DNA from: Ehretia macrophylla
Lineage: Eukaryota > Streptophyta > Magnoliopsida > Boraginales > Ehretiaceae
DNA length: 64,000 nucleotides
NCBI GenBank assembly: GCA_037974665.1
Contig: CM075770.1
Coordinates: 18,739,501 to 18,803,500 of the forward strand
Reading direction: 5' to 3'
The notes beneath the pieces were generated by a model. That model did not search any database. It was given only the letters and a program-made list of their open reading frames with translations, and had not been told where the DNA came from. Made by a program: the position numbers and the translations under genes. Below are positions 12,501 through 24,722 of this stretch, piece by piece (the first letter of the stretch is position 1; each line of letters begins with the position of its first letter).

Positions 12501-15500
12501 AAGATCCCCCGAGTTCCCGACAACAGCGCACCGACTAAACTCCCGAGGTAAATAGGGCGGGCTATCTGGGAGAACTAGAGAGAGTTTTTCCATGCAGAGA
12601 GTCCTATTCTCACAGCGATTCCTGCAGGAAACACGCAAGATATTAACCCCTCTATTGCATTAGAATAAAAAAATGCACTGCAGCTATCCAAAAACCTATG
12701 TACTGACAACTGTAGGGCAGTATTTCAGAAAAAGATTCTCAAGCTCCAATTTCAGGATAGTAGGATGTTACAATAATTCAGAATTATTTTTTCAAATCAT
12801 GGTTCATAAAGTTCAATCACAAAGGTTGAAGAGGCCAGAAGGCGTTAGTGACGAGAAAGAGAGGCCAGGGCATTGAAGGGTCGAAGCAGGAGGAGAGCAT
12901 CCAGCTAGAAGTTTGTAGTTAGCAGCATTTAGAAAAAGCTGAATATCTCCAAACAATTAATTTAACAGTAGTAATGTCATAAAATCTCAATTCGTTCTGG
13001 TTGGTTAAAAAATATTGCACTGCTGTTAGTTATTAATGAATGCGTAGGATTGATCAAACTAATGTCTGTCCAATTCCATCATCATTTTTTCCAATCTGGT
13101 TTTTTTATATAAATTTTGCACTTATTACATGTAAATACTTACAGAAATACTCCTTTATTAATCCTTTGCCAGGCATAGTCCTCCCATCCATTTGGTAAAG
13201 CGTCAATAAACTCTCTGGTGAGTATTGTCGTACTATTTCTGACCTGAGCATATCATCTCACTGAATAACAAATCAATTCTAGCACATAAACCAGTATGAC
13301 TGCCAACATACATAAAAAACTGCCAATGAAGTTGAGCTCTGCTGAATAATGAGAAAGAAAAACTTAATTCCAAGACTTTCATGTGAGATTGTTACAATTA
13401 TATAACTCATATAAACATCAACTAAATGGTAATTCTTATTCCAGATATTGGACACGCAAAGAGGATGATAGAATAGTAGGCAATATCAGTTATGGTTCCC
13501 TACCTGCTCCCATGTAGCTACAGCTTCACATAAATTAAATTCATATGATAAGGGTTCACGTTCCCCTGTCTTGGGATCAACCTGTTTTAATAATGAACAA
13601 AGAAAATCAAAACCAATACATATTGTGCATAAAAAGACAAAAACAAGATGAAAACCATGCTTGAACACAATATTGGCATCATCACCAAGAAAATAGTCAG
13701 TGGTGGAACCAAGACCTACCCAGTTCAGTTCAGTATTGCTAGGAAAGTTCAGCGTAACTTTGCAATAGTCACTGCCACTTGTAGCTTGCAATCCTAATCC
13801 ATTTGCACTCTGCATGATATGGAGACAAAAAATCAGCGAAGATAATGGCCTTACTTCTTATATTTTAAAATATTTAGCAGGCAAAGCAAAATGCACATTA
13901 CCTAGTATTGTATAAAAGACTTTTACAGCCACTAAACCATTCTCCTGCTTTCATTTTGACCAGTAAAGTATTTTTGCCTCAATGCCCTCATTAAAATTCT
14001 AAAAATAACAATTTGGCCCCTTGACTTTGACATTCCTTTTTCAAGGGCAAAGTCATTTGCTGCTACAATAGGGGAGAAGAGGAAAATAACAAAAGAAAAA
14101 AACCCACTCTCTGTTACCCCATCCCGTGGATCCCTCCTCTCCCAATTCACTGCTGACAAAACTATATGATGCACACCCATGGAGATGCATGCCCATATGT
14201 ATATAAGGCGAAACAGACAGTAGCATCTGGCTACAAGGAGAAACAAGAGAGGATCAGCCACAACACTCCACATCCTCCATCTTCATATAGACATAACATA
14301 CTTCTAACCCTCAGCCTACACCAAACACCAACTCCCAATACAGCAGCACGATTTTTCCCTCATCTCAATTCCTGTTTCCTATTTTCCATCTCCTTAAAAC
14401 ATTTAATTACGTTTCATGTGATTCTAGGTTTTTAAGCACAACTTTCGACTGATAAAAAATTAATCTACTCACACCTTGTTCTTGTCTCGCCATATGATTT
14501 CTGAAAAGTTAAAGCACTAATTGCCATCCTTAATCTTTCTACATACAGGATGAAAGGAAGACCAATTTTTCGGTGTCACTGAAATCAACTATTGTTTGGA
14601 GACGTTCATTTATCCCATATTGGAATACACGAGAAGAATAAGCTATTGATATGCATCAAGATATCATCAATAAAGATTACCACGAACTGGTCCAAGTACA
14701 GCTGCATCCATGAATGCTGCAGGTGCATTAGTTAGTCCGAAGGGCATAACTACAAATTCATAATGATCGTACCGAGTCCTGAAAGTAGACTTTGGAACAT
14801 CCTCCGTACGAATCCAAAGCTGATAATATCCCTGCCTCAAGTCAAACTTAGAGTAGACTTTGGCTCCCTTAAGTTGATCAAACAACTCATCAATCAGTGG
14901 TAAAGGATATTTGTTCTTGATGGTCACCTGATTCAAACCACGATAGTCGATACACAATCTCAAGGTACCATCTTAAAACAGGTGCTCCCCATGGTGAAGA
15001 ACTCTGCTGGATGAAACCCTTCTCTAATAACTCCTACAGCTGAGTTTTCAACTCCTTAAGCTCAGCTAGTGCCATCCGGTACGCTGATTTAGAAATAGGT
15101 TCAGTACCGGGAATCAGATTAATCACAAACTCAACATCTATCTCTGGCAGCAATCCTGGCAACTCCTCGGGAAATACATTAGAATATTCCCGAATAATAG
15201 GAACTTCTTCCAGCTTTAGCTTATCAGATGGCTTGTTGATCAAATAAGCTAGATAAGTAGATAGCTTTAAGCTTTTGGGTCAAGGTTGAGATCTAAGCCC
15301 ATTGTTCTCAGACTCCCCGGGCTCGAGATAACAGCTACATTATTCTTCAACGACCCGATTATACAAATCAGCAATCCCCCTTAATTCATTCTTTTAATAA
15401 AAAGTAAATTCTAATCTATATAATCACTAAAGCTAGAAAGCTCGTTCACTCGTCACTTATATAGTTAGTAGCAGATTATCTAACGCATAGGTGTTGTACC

Positions 15501-15978
15501 CCAAGCTTTTCGCAGTTGTACCTTTGCTCTAGCAGTCAAAAACAATATAGAAAAAAAAAAAAAAAAAAATCTACCCTTGAATCAGAATGTTAAAAACACT
15601 CCACACAAAACCTCAAAAGAAGTAAATTAATCAAAAAAAAAAAAAATTTAAAAAAGAATGAATTTGAAAAGAATATAAATAAATAAATATATAACTTACA
15701 ACACACATCTTAAAATTGCTCTGCAGAGTGTGAAGGGCTTCTAGATCTTGACTGGAGAGATGAATTGTCGCATCTATATGTTCAAAATATAGATTGAGTT
15801 TCAGATCAAGTAAGTTATACTACACGTATAGAATATATACATATGTGTGTGTGTGTGTGTGTGTGGGTGTGTGGGTGTGTGTATACTTACGTGGATAGGA
15901 GACGCCGGTGATGTATATGAGTATGGCCGCTACTCCAGAGGCTAAAGCAAATAAGAAGGCTAACTTTAAGAGCTTCAT
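9551..15978 (-). CDS. SIA2: Sialyltransferase-like protein, SIA2 type (GT29 family)
   Basis: This encodes a Golgi type II membrane glycosyltransferase-like protein of CAZy GT29. Plants lack clear sialic acid metabolism, so donor and acceptor are unknown. Exons in transcript order are 15891-15978, 15700-15773, 13720-13809, 13504-13581, 13143-13243, 12429-12621, 12244-12334, 12103-12167, 11025-11179, 10846-10927, 10528-10637 and 9551-9791. All have GT-AG junctions, and the sum of 1368 nt gives 455 aa, near the 440 aa I recall for Arabidopsis SIA2. An N-terminal anchor (about residues 6-25, [20 protein letters not shown]) follows MKLLK. Sialyl motif L starts at [20 protein letters not shown] (175 onward) and motif S lies near 276-306 ([18 protein letters not shown]). 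At the usual HxxxxE site the sequence is YYQMME with no His five before Glu336; the Arabidopsis homologue as I recall it is the same. Intron 2 carries a Ty3/gypsy fragment and intron 1 a GT microsatellite. Confidence 0.93.
14640..15370 (-). mobile_element. Ty3/gypsy (Del/Tekay-like) pol fragment in intron 2 of the SIA2-like gene
   Basis: Minus-strand translation shows chromovirus-type protease-end and reverse transcriptase blocks: [49 protein letters not shown] and [15 protein letters not shown]. No LTRs are seen around it. It is a short, broken fossil in the same orientation as the host gene and lies wholly within an intron of about 1.9 kb. Confidence 0.85.
15843..15885. repeat. GT microsatellite
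   Basis: This is a (GT)n tract with GGGTGT interruptions in intron 1 of the SIA2-like gene, starting a few bases after the splice donor. Confidence 0.9.
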
Positions 15979-16438
15979 TTTTATTATTTTTTTCTCTCTG
16001 TGTTTTAGTACATGCATCTATTACCATATAATCGTATACGAGTGTGTGTATGTGTTATGTGTATGTGTGTGTATATATGTATATATATAGAGAGAGAGAG
16101 AAGTGTGAATATGTATGTATATATGGATCTGGAAAACAAATGCTTAGCAGCTCTTCGTTATAAAGGAGTGAGAGCGGTTCCCAGTAGACAGCAACCAAAG
16201 CTGTAATTGTACCCTTTACTTTTTAACATTTGGTTGGGTAGTTTCTTTTTTATCATATTATTATTTTGGCTTTGAGTTTAAACTTTTAAACTAAAAATTT
16301 TGTTGGAAAATTTTTATAATCGAATGAAAAAAACAAATTATCGCACATCTTTTCAGTTTTTTTCTCTGTTTTATGCAGAACATTTCTTAGACTTGATTTT
16401 ACATTTCCATTTTTCAAGCTATATGTCACTTTTACACC
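15979..16438. other. Upstream region of the SIA2-like gene
   Basis: This holds the presumed 5' leader and promoter. A TATATATA stretch at about 16080-16090, read on the minus strand, lies about 105 bases upstream of the ATG and could act as a TATA box. GT-rich and GA-rich microsatellites surround it (16038-16105). Nothing else is recognised before the Tat element begins at 16439. Confidence 0.4.
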
Positions 16439-16711
16439 TGACGAAAGGACCCCCGAACTGAGGTATAATGTCCACTTTGAGTTGGGGAAGTCCAACTCAG
16501 GCCGAGGCCAGCCTGTTTAGTTAATGCCCAACCTAGATGCTGATCTAATCTCACCTCGACCCAGAAAAATCCCGACCTGGGTGCCAGTTATTCTGATGGG
16601 ACATAAAACTGCACCGCATTAAATGCTGTCAGGTCCGAATTTAGTATAAATAGAGCTCCAACCCTTCATTTCAAAGGTAACTGTTCATTAAATACTCTCA
16701 GCTACTTCGCC
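16439..16711 (+). repeat. Tat-family LTR, left copy (partial)
   Basis: This aligns with 32926-33220, sharing AATTTAGTATAAATAGAGCT (a TATA-box region) and AACCTAGATGCTGAT. Confidence 0.85.
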
Positions 16712-17500
16712 AGCTTGGACAGAGACCCAGCCAGTCACCTGCTCAACTTTGATCACCATATGACTCTGCATGATATGTCTTACCTCATGAAGACGAAGAC
16801 ATTCCCAACCACCCTGGTTGGCAATGCCTTGGACTGGTTCCAAAAACTTTGTCCCGGCTCTATTGCAAGTTTTCATCAGCTGGCTGAGCCTTTCTTGTCC
16901 CGCTTCGCAGGAAGCCGTCGTGCAACCCGCTACACTTCATCATTACTGTCGGTGAAGCAGCATAGAGGAGAAAGTCTAAGGGCTTACATGACCCGATTCA
17001 ATGAAGAGTCCCTCAAAATATCCAACCTGGAGGATTTCATGGCGTTAATGGCCTACCAAAGTGGACTCAGGTCGGGCCCCCTTACATCGAACTTGGCCAT
17101 CGACCCCGTAGATACTGTAGCCGAACTGATGGTATGAGTAGAAGGTACATACACTCAGAAGAAATCCATCAGGCGAAGAGGGATGACGACAAGGAGAAGG
17201 AAGCCGACAAGAAATGAGAGACCTCTCGAGCACAACCTGGGGGTAAAATCCAAAACGACCGAGGTAAGCAGCCTCAGCAGAACCCCCGGTTCACTATGTT
17301 CACTACACTTAACACCACAAGGGAGCAGATCCTGATGGAGATCCAGCACCAAAACCACTTGCCTCCAACGCCGAGGATGAAAGGCCGACTTGAGAAGCGC
17401 AATAGGACCAAGTATTGCCGCTACCATATGGACTACGGCCATACCACCGAGGAGTACAAAGACTTGAAACAGGAGATCCAAGCACTGATAGCCTGAGGTC
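16712..17500 (+). pseudogene. Decayed Tat gag region
   Basis: Blocks typical of plant gypsy gag are ALDWFQKLCPGSIASFHQLA, FLSRFAGSRRATRYTSSLLS and SLRAYMTRFNEESLKI, followed by a cysteine/histidine motif, YCRYHMDYGHTTEEYKDLKQ, near 17414-17475. It is a fossil, separated from its pol region by the nested element. Confidence 0.85.
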
Positions 17501-17688
17501 ACCTTCGGAGGTACGTAGATCAACAGCCGACCCGGAGTGAAGATCAGAGAGACAAAGAAAGAAGTCCACCCAGGCGCCAGGCTGGGGGCGGACGTTTGGC
17601 TGTGATTTAGACCATTGCAGGAGGATTAGCGTCGGGAAGGGAGACCTCGGCTAGCAGGAAGGGTATGTGCTTGTTGGAAGGGAGTATC

Positions 17689-19722
17689 TGTCACGCCTGA
17701 AAATAAAAACTTGCACACTGTCTCGGCACGTGACATGCCGTGAGCTAAAAGGATAAGATCCCTAAAGCTCGCTAGGCGCACATCTATTAAACACTCAAAT
17801 CAGAGCCATTAAACCACAAATATTTAAAGACATCCAATCAAGTCGTACATATTCGATTACAAACCAAATCTCCAAATAGTCATAAAGAAGAGATCCTCAT
17901 AATTAATACAATCAAACCCAAATGTCACAAATAAAGTTTCATTCCGAATTCTAATAACATTCAATAAGGTAAATTTCATGCCACTAAATCGCCGTGCTCG
18001 AGTGTCCCTACCCTGCTCACATATGTAGTGCTTATTCTATTTTACTGCAAAGAAAGCAGGTGGAGGCAAAAATGGTGAGCGAACAAAAGCTCAGTAAGGG
18101 AATTCAATCCACAATAAAAGTACAACTTGAAGATTGAGTCAGGAAATTTCTGACTGGAATTCACAAATTTTACAACAGATGTTATACATATAATAATTGG
18201 TTAATAATTGATAGGCTAATACATTTAGTGGAACAGAAATAAATAGTCACTAAAACGACTCATAAACAAAATATATAGAAATAGTTGTTACTGCATTTCA
18301 CCCGTGCAGTATCGGTTCATTAAATGCATTTAACCCGTGCAGTATCGGTTCAGTATAAATTAGGGCCCAACTCAGTAGTAGTAGTAACAGTACCCGCTAA
18401 AGCGGTGCAGTAACAATATCTGTACCGTAGTCCCATAATAGTATCAGTACTATTCAAATTACACAAGTACGAATGAATAACATACATAATCAGAGATAAA
18501 AGATTACGGAAAAAATTAACAAATACAAAAAAGTCATTCGACGGTAACCATTGCAATACCCATAGAGTTTATAAGAATATCTCTTTAACTTGGAGACAAT
18601 CATAATATAACTAATTAAAAGAAATTACATTCACAACTAAAAATAAATAAATAAAATTTCAATACATATTGAGGAAATTAAATCTCACAATTGTATCATA
18701 TGAAATAAATAAGAAAAAAAAATCAATTTATTTCAATATCACTTTTTTCTCTTTATAAGACAATTAAAAAAATCGTTTATACTTTATATATATATATATA
18801 TATATTATCGTCTCTGGTCCAACTGACCAGAGACGAAAGTTTTGGCTGGTCACTTACCTGACTTCTGTTAAGTCACGTAAGTGACTTTAAAAAAATCATA
18901 AAGTCACTAAGTGACTTTCAAAATCTTTTTTTTTTTCTTTAAAAGGTAAAAGAAACATTTCAAAATGCTTCTAATTCTCTTATAAATTAAGTAGTAACAT
19001 AATATCAGAACTTTTCAGTAAATTGAGATATAAAGATCTAGTACTTTATTTTGGGACCAAACTCATTTGTGGATATACAAAGACAAATGAAAACATCAAT
19101 CAAATGTATAAAATCTAATAATTACACAATATTTAAAATTCGATCAATTTAATAGAAGAACCAAAATAATCCCATTTAATAATTCCATATGAATTTGATC
19201 ACAACACAACTCAAAGTCAAGAGTGATACTTGAAAGGAAGATTAACAATAAGAGATCTTAAGGTATGAAATATCAAATTTACTTTCAGATTAAACATACA
19301 CTAACCGAACAATATAATGCAAGAGGGAACAAATCTCAGATCTATCAATAAGATGAGCATAGAAAATATTTGGAGAAAGATAGATGAATTCCACTTACCC
19401 TTTGATCCTAAAGCAAAAATTTTCAAATCACAATACTGCAAAATTTAGTCACCACTTCAATCTCCTCACTTGATGAACTTTCTGCCTAAGGATTCTTCAA
19501 ATGTTTGATTGAAGCATGAAGGAAATGGTAGTAGCAAAACAAAATGAGGCGTCTGATCACTCTTATGCATTTTTTTTTATTATTATTTTTGTGGTCCAAA
19601 TCATCATTACCATTTCTTTCATCATTACCCCCACTATACTTTTTCTTCCACTTCATTTTACTTTTTCCCCATTTCATGCTACTTTGTTTCCCCTTTTGAT
19701 TTTTTTTTTCACAGCTATTACA
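17689..19722 (-). repeat. LARD-like LTR, left copy (3' LTR)
   Basis: This is about 2034 bp. It contains a duplicated word, ACCCGTGCAGTATCGGTTCA, twice about 32 bp apart near 18300-18352, three stem-loops at 18809-18918 and a TA microsatellite just before them. Confidence 0.9.
18809..18918. other. Cluster of three stem-loops in the left LARD LTR
   Basis: Stem 1 is 18809-18835 (arms CGTCTCTGGTC, 11 bp, 5-nt loop). Stem 2 is 18849-18885 (arms starting GTCACTTAC, slightly imperfect here). Stem 3 is 18900-18918 (AAAGTCACT, 9-bp arms, 1-nt loop). They follow a TA tract. Stems 2 and 3 share the word AAGTCAC. Confidence 0.9.
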
Positions 19723-19736
19723 TCTTTCCTCCCTTA
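19723..19736 (-). other. Polypurine tract of the LARD-like element
   Basis: On the minus strand this reads AAGGGAGGAAAGA directly before the LTR start TGTAATAGC. Confidence 0.75.
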
Positions 19737-21202
19737 AAAAAGTTTCATCCTCGAAACTTACCTTAATCAGTAATGAAGAAGGAACACTTCATTCTTGCTT
19801 CATACTTGAGTTCCCATGTAAGTTATGCCATTGAACTATACAATATGATACCTTGACATTTTATCCATTTTTCGTCTCCTATCAAAACTCCAATCATTTA
19901 GTGGTTTGCATTAGGGAGCATGAAAAAGAATGTAGCGTACATACTTGGTCATAAAGTATGTCTATCTTTGACTTATAAGGGCTATACGTGTTGTCGTACT
20001 AAGCTAAATGATGTCTTCTTCAAAATTTTCCACTAACTTCTGTTTATCGAGATTTGTTCCACCAATTTAGCATCACATATGATAGTGCGAAAAGGTTTGG
20101 CTATTTGTCCAAGAAGTGTCATTAAACCTCTTATTCCTTAAAAGAGGTTTTGTCCTCATAATCATATTGTACATGAGCAGGCTCCGTAAGATCCAAAATC
20201 CCATTTCCTTTTTGTCCCTTTACTAAAATGTTTCAAATTGAGAAATCCTCAAACTGAAGCTCCAAATTATATTAACACACCACAAGTACGATAATCATCT
20301 TAGTGAATATTATTGGCAAAAGTTCTATCTCAATATCTTTCCACTTATAGATTAGTAGAACCTGATAAGTTCACCAGTTTGTGCCACGAACTAAGATTTC
20401 AAATTCTTATCTACCAAAGCCAGTCATGATAATAATGTTGATAATTTTTCAAATAGTCAATACACTTAACTTGGAATAGTCCACTACTCAACCCTCAAAC
20501 TTCATAGCTTGAAAATATATGTACAATGATACACAAATACTTTCCAATATACTAAGACAACTAGATAGCTTAGCAAACAATGATATAGAATCCCCAATAT
20601 GCTGTAATCCTTTTAGAAATACCTTGTCAATTTCATATAGGTAAAGCTTTCACAAAATATGTGAACCTACAAGGTTAGTCATCTATTTCACTGTAGATAA
20701 ACTCATCAACACTTTTTATTTTATCATAAGAAAGCATAACAAAGCTCCTATAATGTGTCCTTCATTGGACTAACATAGACTACAGAGATCATTCTATCAA
20801 GTCAACACAATTGTATGAGCCTGCATCATAGGATTTAACTTAATCAACAATTAAGATTTGTCGTTGATCCAAAAAGAAAAGGAATTATTGATATTAGACA
20901 TAATCATTTTGGTTTTATCCACTAATAAAAAAAATCAGAGGCTTCTTTACTAAATCACTGATCATTCATACTCATCAAACATCATAATATACACAGAATT
21001 TTGATGTAACATTATGTTCATTCAAGTGAATCAACCATTCAATAATCAAATGAGCAAGAATGAGATTAGCAAACAACAATTAATTAAGTGCTACTAAAAG
21101 TTGCTAATTCAATCTCTTATAAAACAAATTCAAACGTTATATAGGAGAGAACAACAATTAAATTTCTAGCATAGCTAAACGGCATCACAATTCAGAATCA
21201 GA

Positions 21203-21500
21203 ATTGATAGCTAGGTTGAAAACAGTACCCAGAATCATAGCTGATATAACACAAAACTCTCAGTACAGTAACAGACATAGTATTCAAAACATTCCAAAAT
21301 GATTGATAACTGGGTTGAAAACAGTACCCAGCATCATAGCTGATATAACACAAAACTCTCAGTACAGTAACAGACATAGTATTCAAAACATTCCAAAGTG
21401 ATTGATAACTGGGTTGAAAACAGTATCCCAGAATCATAGCTGATATAACACAAAACTCTCGGTACAGTAATGGACATAGCATTTAAAATATTCCAAAATG
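21203..21500. repeat. 99-bp tandem repeat, three copies
   Basis: Copies begin near 21203, 21302 and 21401. Each contains GGTTGAAAACAGTA, ATAGCTGATATAACACAAAA and CATAGTATTCAAAACATTCC with a few differences. It lies inside the LARD interior; the open minus-strand frames through it simply reflect the repeat. Confidence 0.92.
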
Positions 21501-21779
21501 GAATTATAATGGAAGACAATGCTAACTTACAATTAAAAGATAACACATTAACAATTTATATATATGTCAAGTTAAATTCTAAGCAATGCCAAATCTTTCA
21601 ATCTCAAACCTTATAGGAAAAACAAGTACCATAATGACTTCACTACTATTTTCTTATCCATTACACAATAATAGTAGTATCTGAAGTATTTCTTATATTC
21701 ACTATAATATTTATAATAACTTTCTTTGGAGAATTTCCTTAGATGCCCAAAGTGTATCCTTAATTCCACTATAATATGT

Positions 21780-23160
21780 GTATTAGCTCCAATATCCACA
21801 ATTACCACACAATCTATAAACTCACACATGACAACTAACTCCAAAAATAATACCAAAGGTAAATTTGAACAGTTTTGCAAATCATCTTATTACTTGCTAT
21901 GATCCTTCAATATCCGAATCTAGTTTATCATTTCTTTACTCGCATCCTTTATGCAAATACTACTTCAATGCATTTAAACTTTCCATTTGATCATAATGAG
22001 ACAAAACTAAGACCCTTTTATCATTTGTTCATCTTCCAATCAAACAGACTATGAAGATCATATCGTAAGTAGGAACGTTCACACTTAAGTTCACTGTATA
22101 GAACTTAGCTTGATCACACAAATAGATTTGTTTATCTTAAAATATTGAACTCTAAATATCCCACCTAGATTTATCCACTTAGCTACACCGAGCTTCATCA
22201 AGTTGAGGGTTTTGACTGCTATATTCAATTTCTAATAATCATCTGAACCATAACAATTGAACCCAAAAGTCAACTATTTAACTCAAAAGTAAGGATGTTG
22301 AATTCATTTCTTATTCTCATTACATGTAATTTGCTACAAAATTTGAAAGCTAATTCCTCAATCACATGACTATTATTCCTAAGAATCAAAACCAAATTAT
22401 TAGCAAAATCGTATTCATACTCTCCAGAAATCTAATCCAATCTTAAACTGGATAACAAAAATAATTTTTTTTTTTGCCAATTACCACACAATACTCGAAC
22501 CTATATATTTGACAATTAAATCCAAAATGATATATAAGGTAACTTGAAAAGAATTTCACAAATAAATTTTAACACTCACAATGGTCCTCAACTTATTATC
22601 AAAATATCCAGGTGTAGTTTACCATCTCAAACATGTATTATTTTTGCCAATAGTACTTCACCTGCATCTAAACCTTTTATTTGATCATAACAAGGCAAAA
22701 TAAAACTTCAGTCATATATTCACCTTCTATACAACGAAAACTATGAATATTACTCCGGGAAATAACACACTCATACCTAGGCACTCCATATAGAAACTTA
22801 CTTGATGCTACAGATAGATTTGACTTAACTTAAAATGTTCAAATGACTATACTTAAAAAAACATCATCCACCAAGAAGTCATCAAGTTGTACTATCTTGA
22901 AAGTTCTAATTCATTTGTTTCATTTCTAATGGTTATCCTGATTGTAGAACTTGAATCCAAAAATCAATTATATTTACCAGATCATCAGAACCTCAAAATC
23001 CTGATCACAATCATAGACCACAATATTAAGGGTTAAACAATCAATATGTATGGTAAATTTATAACTTAGAGTAATTAATGAGATACATACTAAGGAGGAC
23101 TAGAATACAAATTTTGTTTTCTCGAGAAGAAAACTAATAATCAAAATTTTAACACTACCA
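21780..23160. repeat. Diverged direct repeat of about 680-695 bp in the LARD interior
   Basis: Anchor words recur in the same order: ATTACCACACAAT (21801 and 22480) and ATTTGATCATAA (21985 and 22679), with similar text around AAAACTATGAATATT and ACTATGAAGATCA. A still weaker third copy may lie upstream near 20670-21000. The copies are well diverged. Confidence 0.6.
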
Positions 23161-23611
23161 ATATTCAATTATCTAAAATGCACACATACCTAACACTAAG
23201 ACTCAAATATGTGGCGCAAAACTTGATTTGCAACACTTCTAACTGATTTCACACTTTTACTCCAAGTACTAGTTTAAAGTAAAAATAAACAAAAATGAGA
23301 GCCACTATGAACAATCCTTCAACAATTAACATTATGCAAACAAACTCATCTTCCTTTGTCAATTTTTGTATTTTACTACTAAATTTTTTTTTTGGGGTTT
23401 TACATTATTCTTTACTTAGAAAAGTTTCGACCTCGAAACTTAATCTCTTAGATACAAATCTTGCAAGAGACAATTCAAACCTCCAAAATCATAAATGAAA
23501 ATCTAAGCACTCTTATAATCAAAATAATAAATTTAATCATAATCACTCTTTTAATACGCAACAAAAATTTAGCTACCCAATTCACAAGTCCTCAAATGAT
23601 CATAACCTATA

Positions 23612-23623
23612 GCACTGATACCA
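23612..23623 (-). other. Primer-binding site of the LARD-like element
   Basis: On the minus strand this reads TGGTATCAGTGC, of the initiator methionine tRNA type, 4 bases inside the right LTR end. Confidence 0.75.
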
Positions 23624-23627
23624 TCTC

Positions 23628-24681
23628 TGTCACGCCCCGAAAATAAACACTTGTACACTGTCTCGGCACGTGACATGCCGCGAGCTAAAAAGATAAGATC
23701 CCTAAAGCTCGCTAGGCGCACATCTATTAAACACTCAAATCAGAGCCATTAAACCACAAATATTTAAAGACATCCAATCAAGTCGTACATATTCGATTAC
23801 AAACTAAATCTCCAAATAGTCATAAAGAAGAGATCCTCATAATTAATACAATCAAACCCAAATGTCACGAATAAAGTTTCAATCCGAATTCTAATAACAT
23901 TCAATAAGGTAAATTTCATGCCACTAAATCGTTGTGCTCGAGTGTCCCTACCCTGCTCTGTTTTACTGCAAAGAAAGCAGGCGGAAGCAAAAGTGGTGAG
24001 CGAACAAAAGCTCAGTAAGAGAATTCAATCCACAATAAAAATACAACTTGATGATTGAGTCAGGAAATTTCTGACTGGAATTCACAAATTTCACAACAGA
24101 TGCTATACATATAATAATTGACAGACTAATACATTTAGTGGAACAGAAAAGAATAGTCACTAAAACGACTCATAAACAAAATATATAGAAATAGTTGTTA
24201 CTGCATTTCACCCGTGCAGTATCGGTTCATTAACTGCATTTAACCCGTGCAGTGTCGGTTCAGTATAAATTTGGGCCCAACTCAGTAGTAGCGGTAACAA
24301 TACCCGCTAAAGCGGTGCAGTAACAGTATCTGTACCGTAGTCCCGTAATAGTATGAGTACTATTCGAATTACACAAGTACAAATGAATAACATACATAAT
24401 CAGAGGTAAAAGATTACGTGAAAAATTAACAAATACAAAGAAGTCATTCGACGGTAACCATTGCAATACCCATAGAGTTTCTAAGAATATCTCTTTAACT
24501 TGGAGACAATCATAACATAAGTAATTAAAAGAAATTACGTTCACAACTATAAATAAATAAATAAAATTTCAATACATATTGAAGAAATTAAATCTCACAA
24601 TTGTATCATATGAAATAAATAAGAAAAAAAAATCAATTTATTTCAATATCACTTTATTCTCTTTATAAAACAATTTTTAAA

Positions 24682-24722
<41 letters not shown>

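Noticed and set aside
14166-14435. 89-aa plus-strand frame in SIA2 intron 2
   Set aside because: It is antisense to the gene, low in complexity and has no recognisable motif.
21198-21546. Repetitive minus-strand open frames in the LARD interior
   Set aside because: They arise from the 99-bp tandem repeat, which happens to be a multiple of three; no start context, splice logic or family match.
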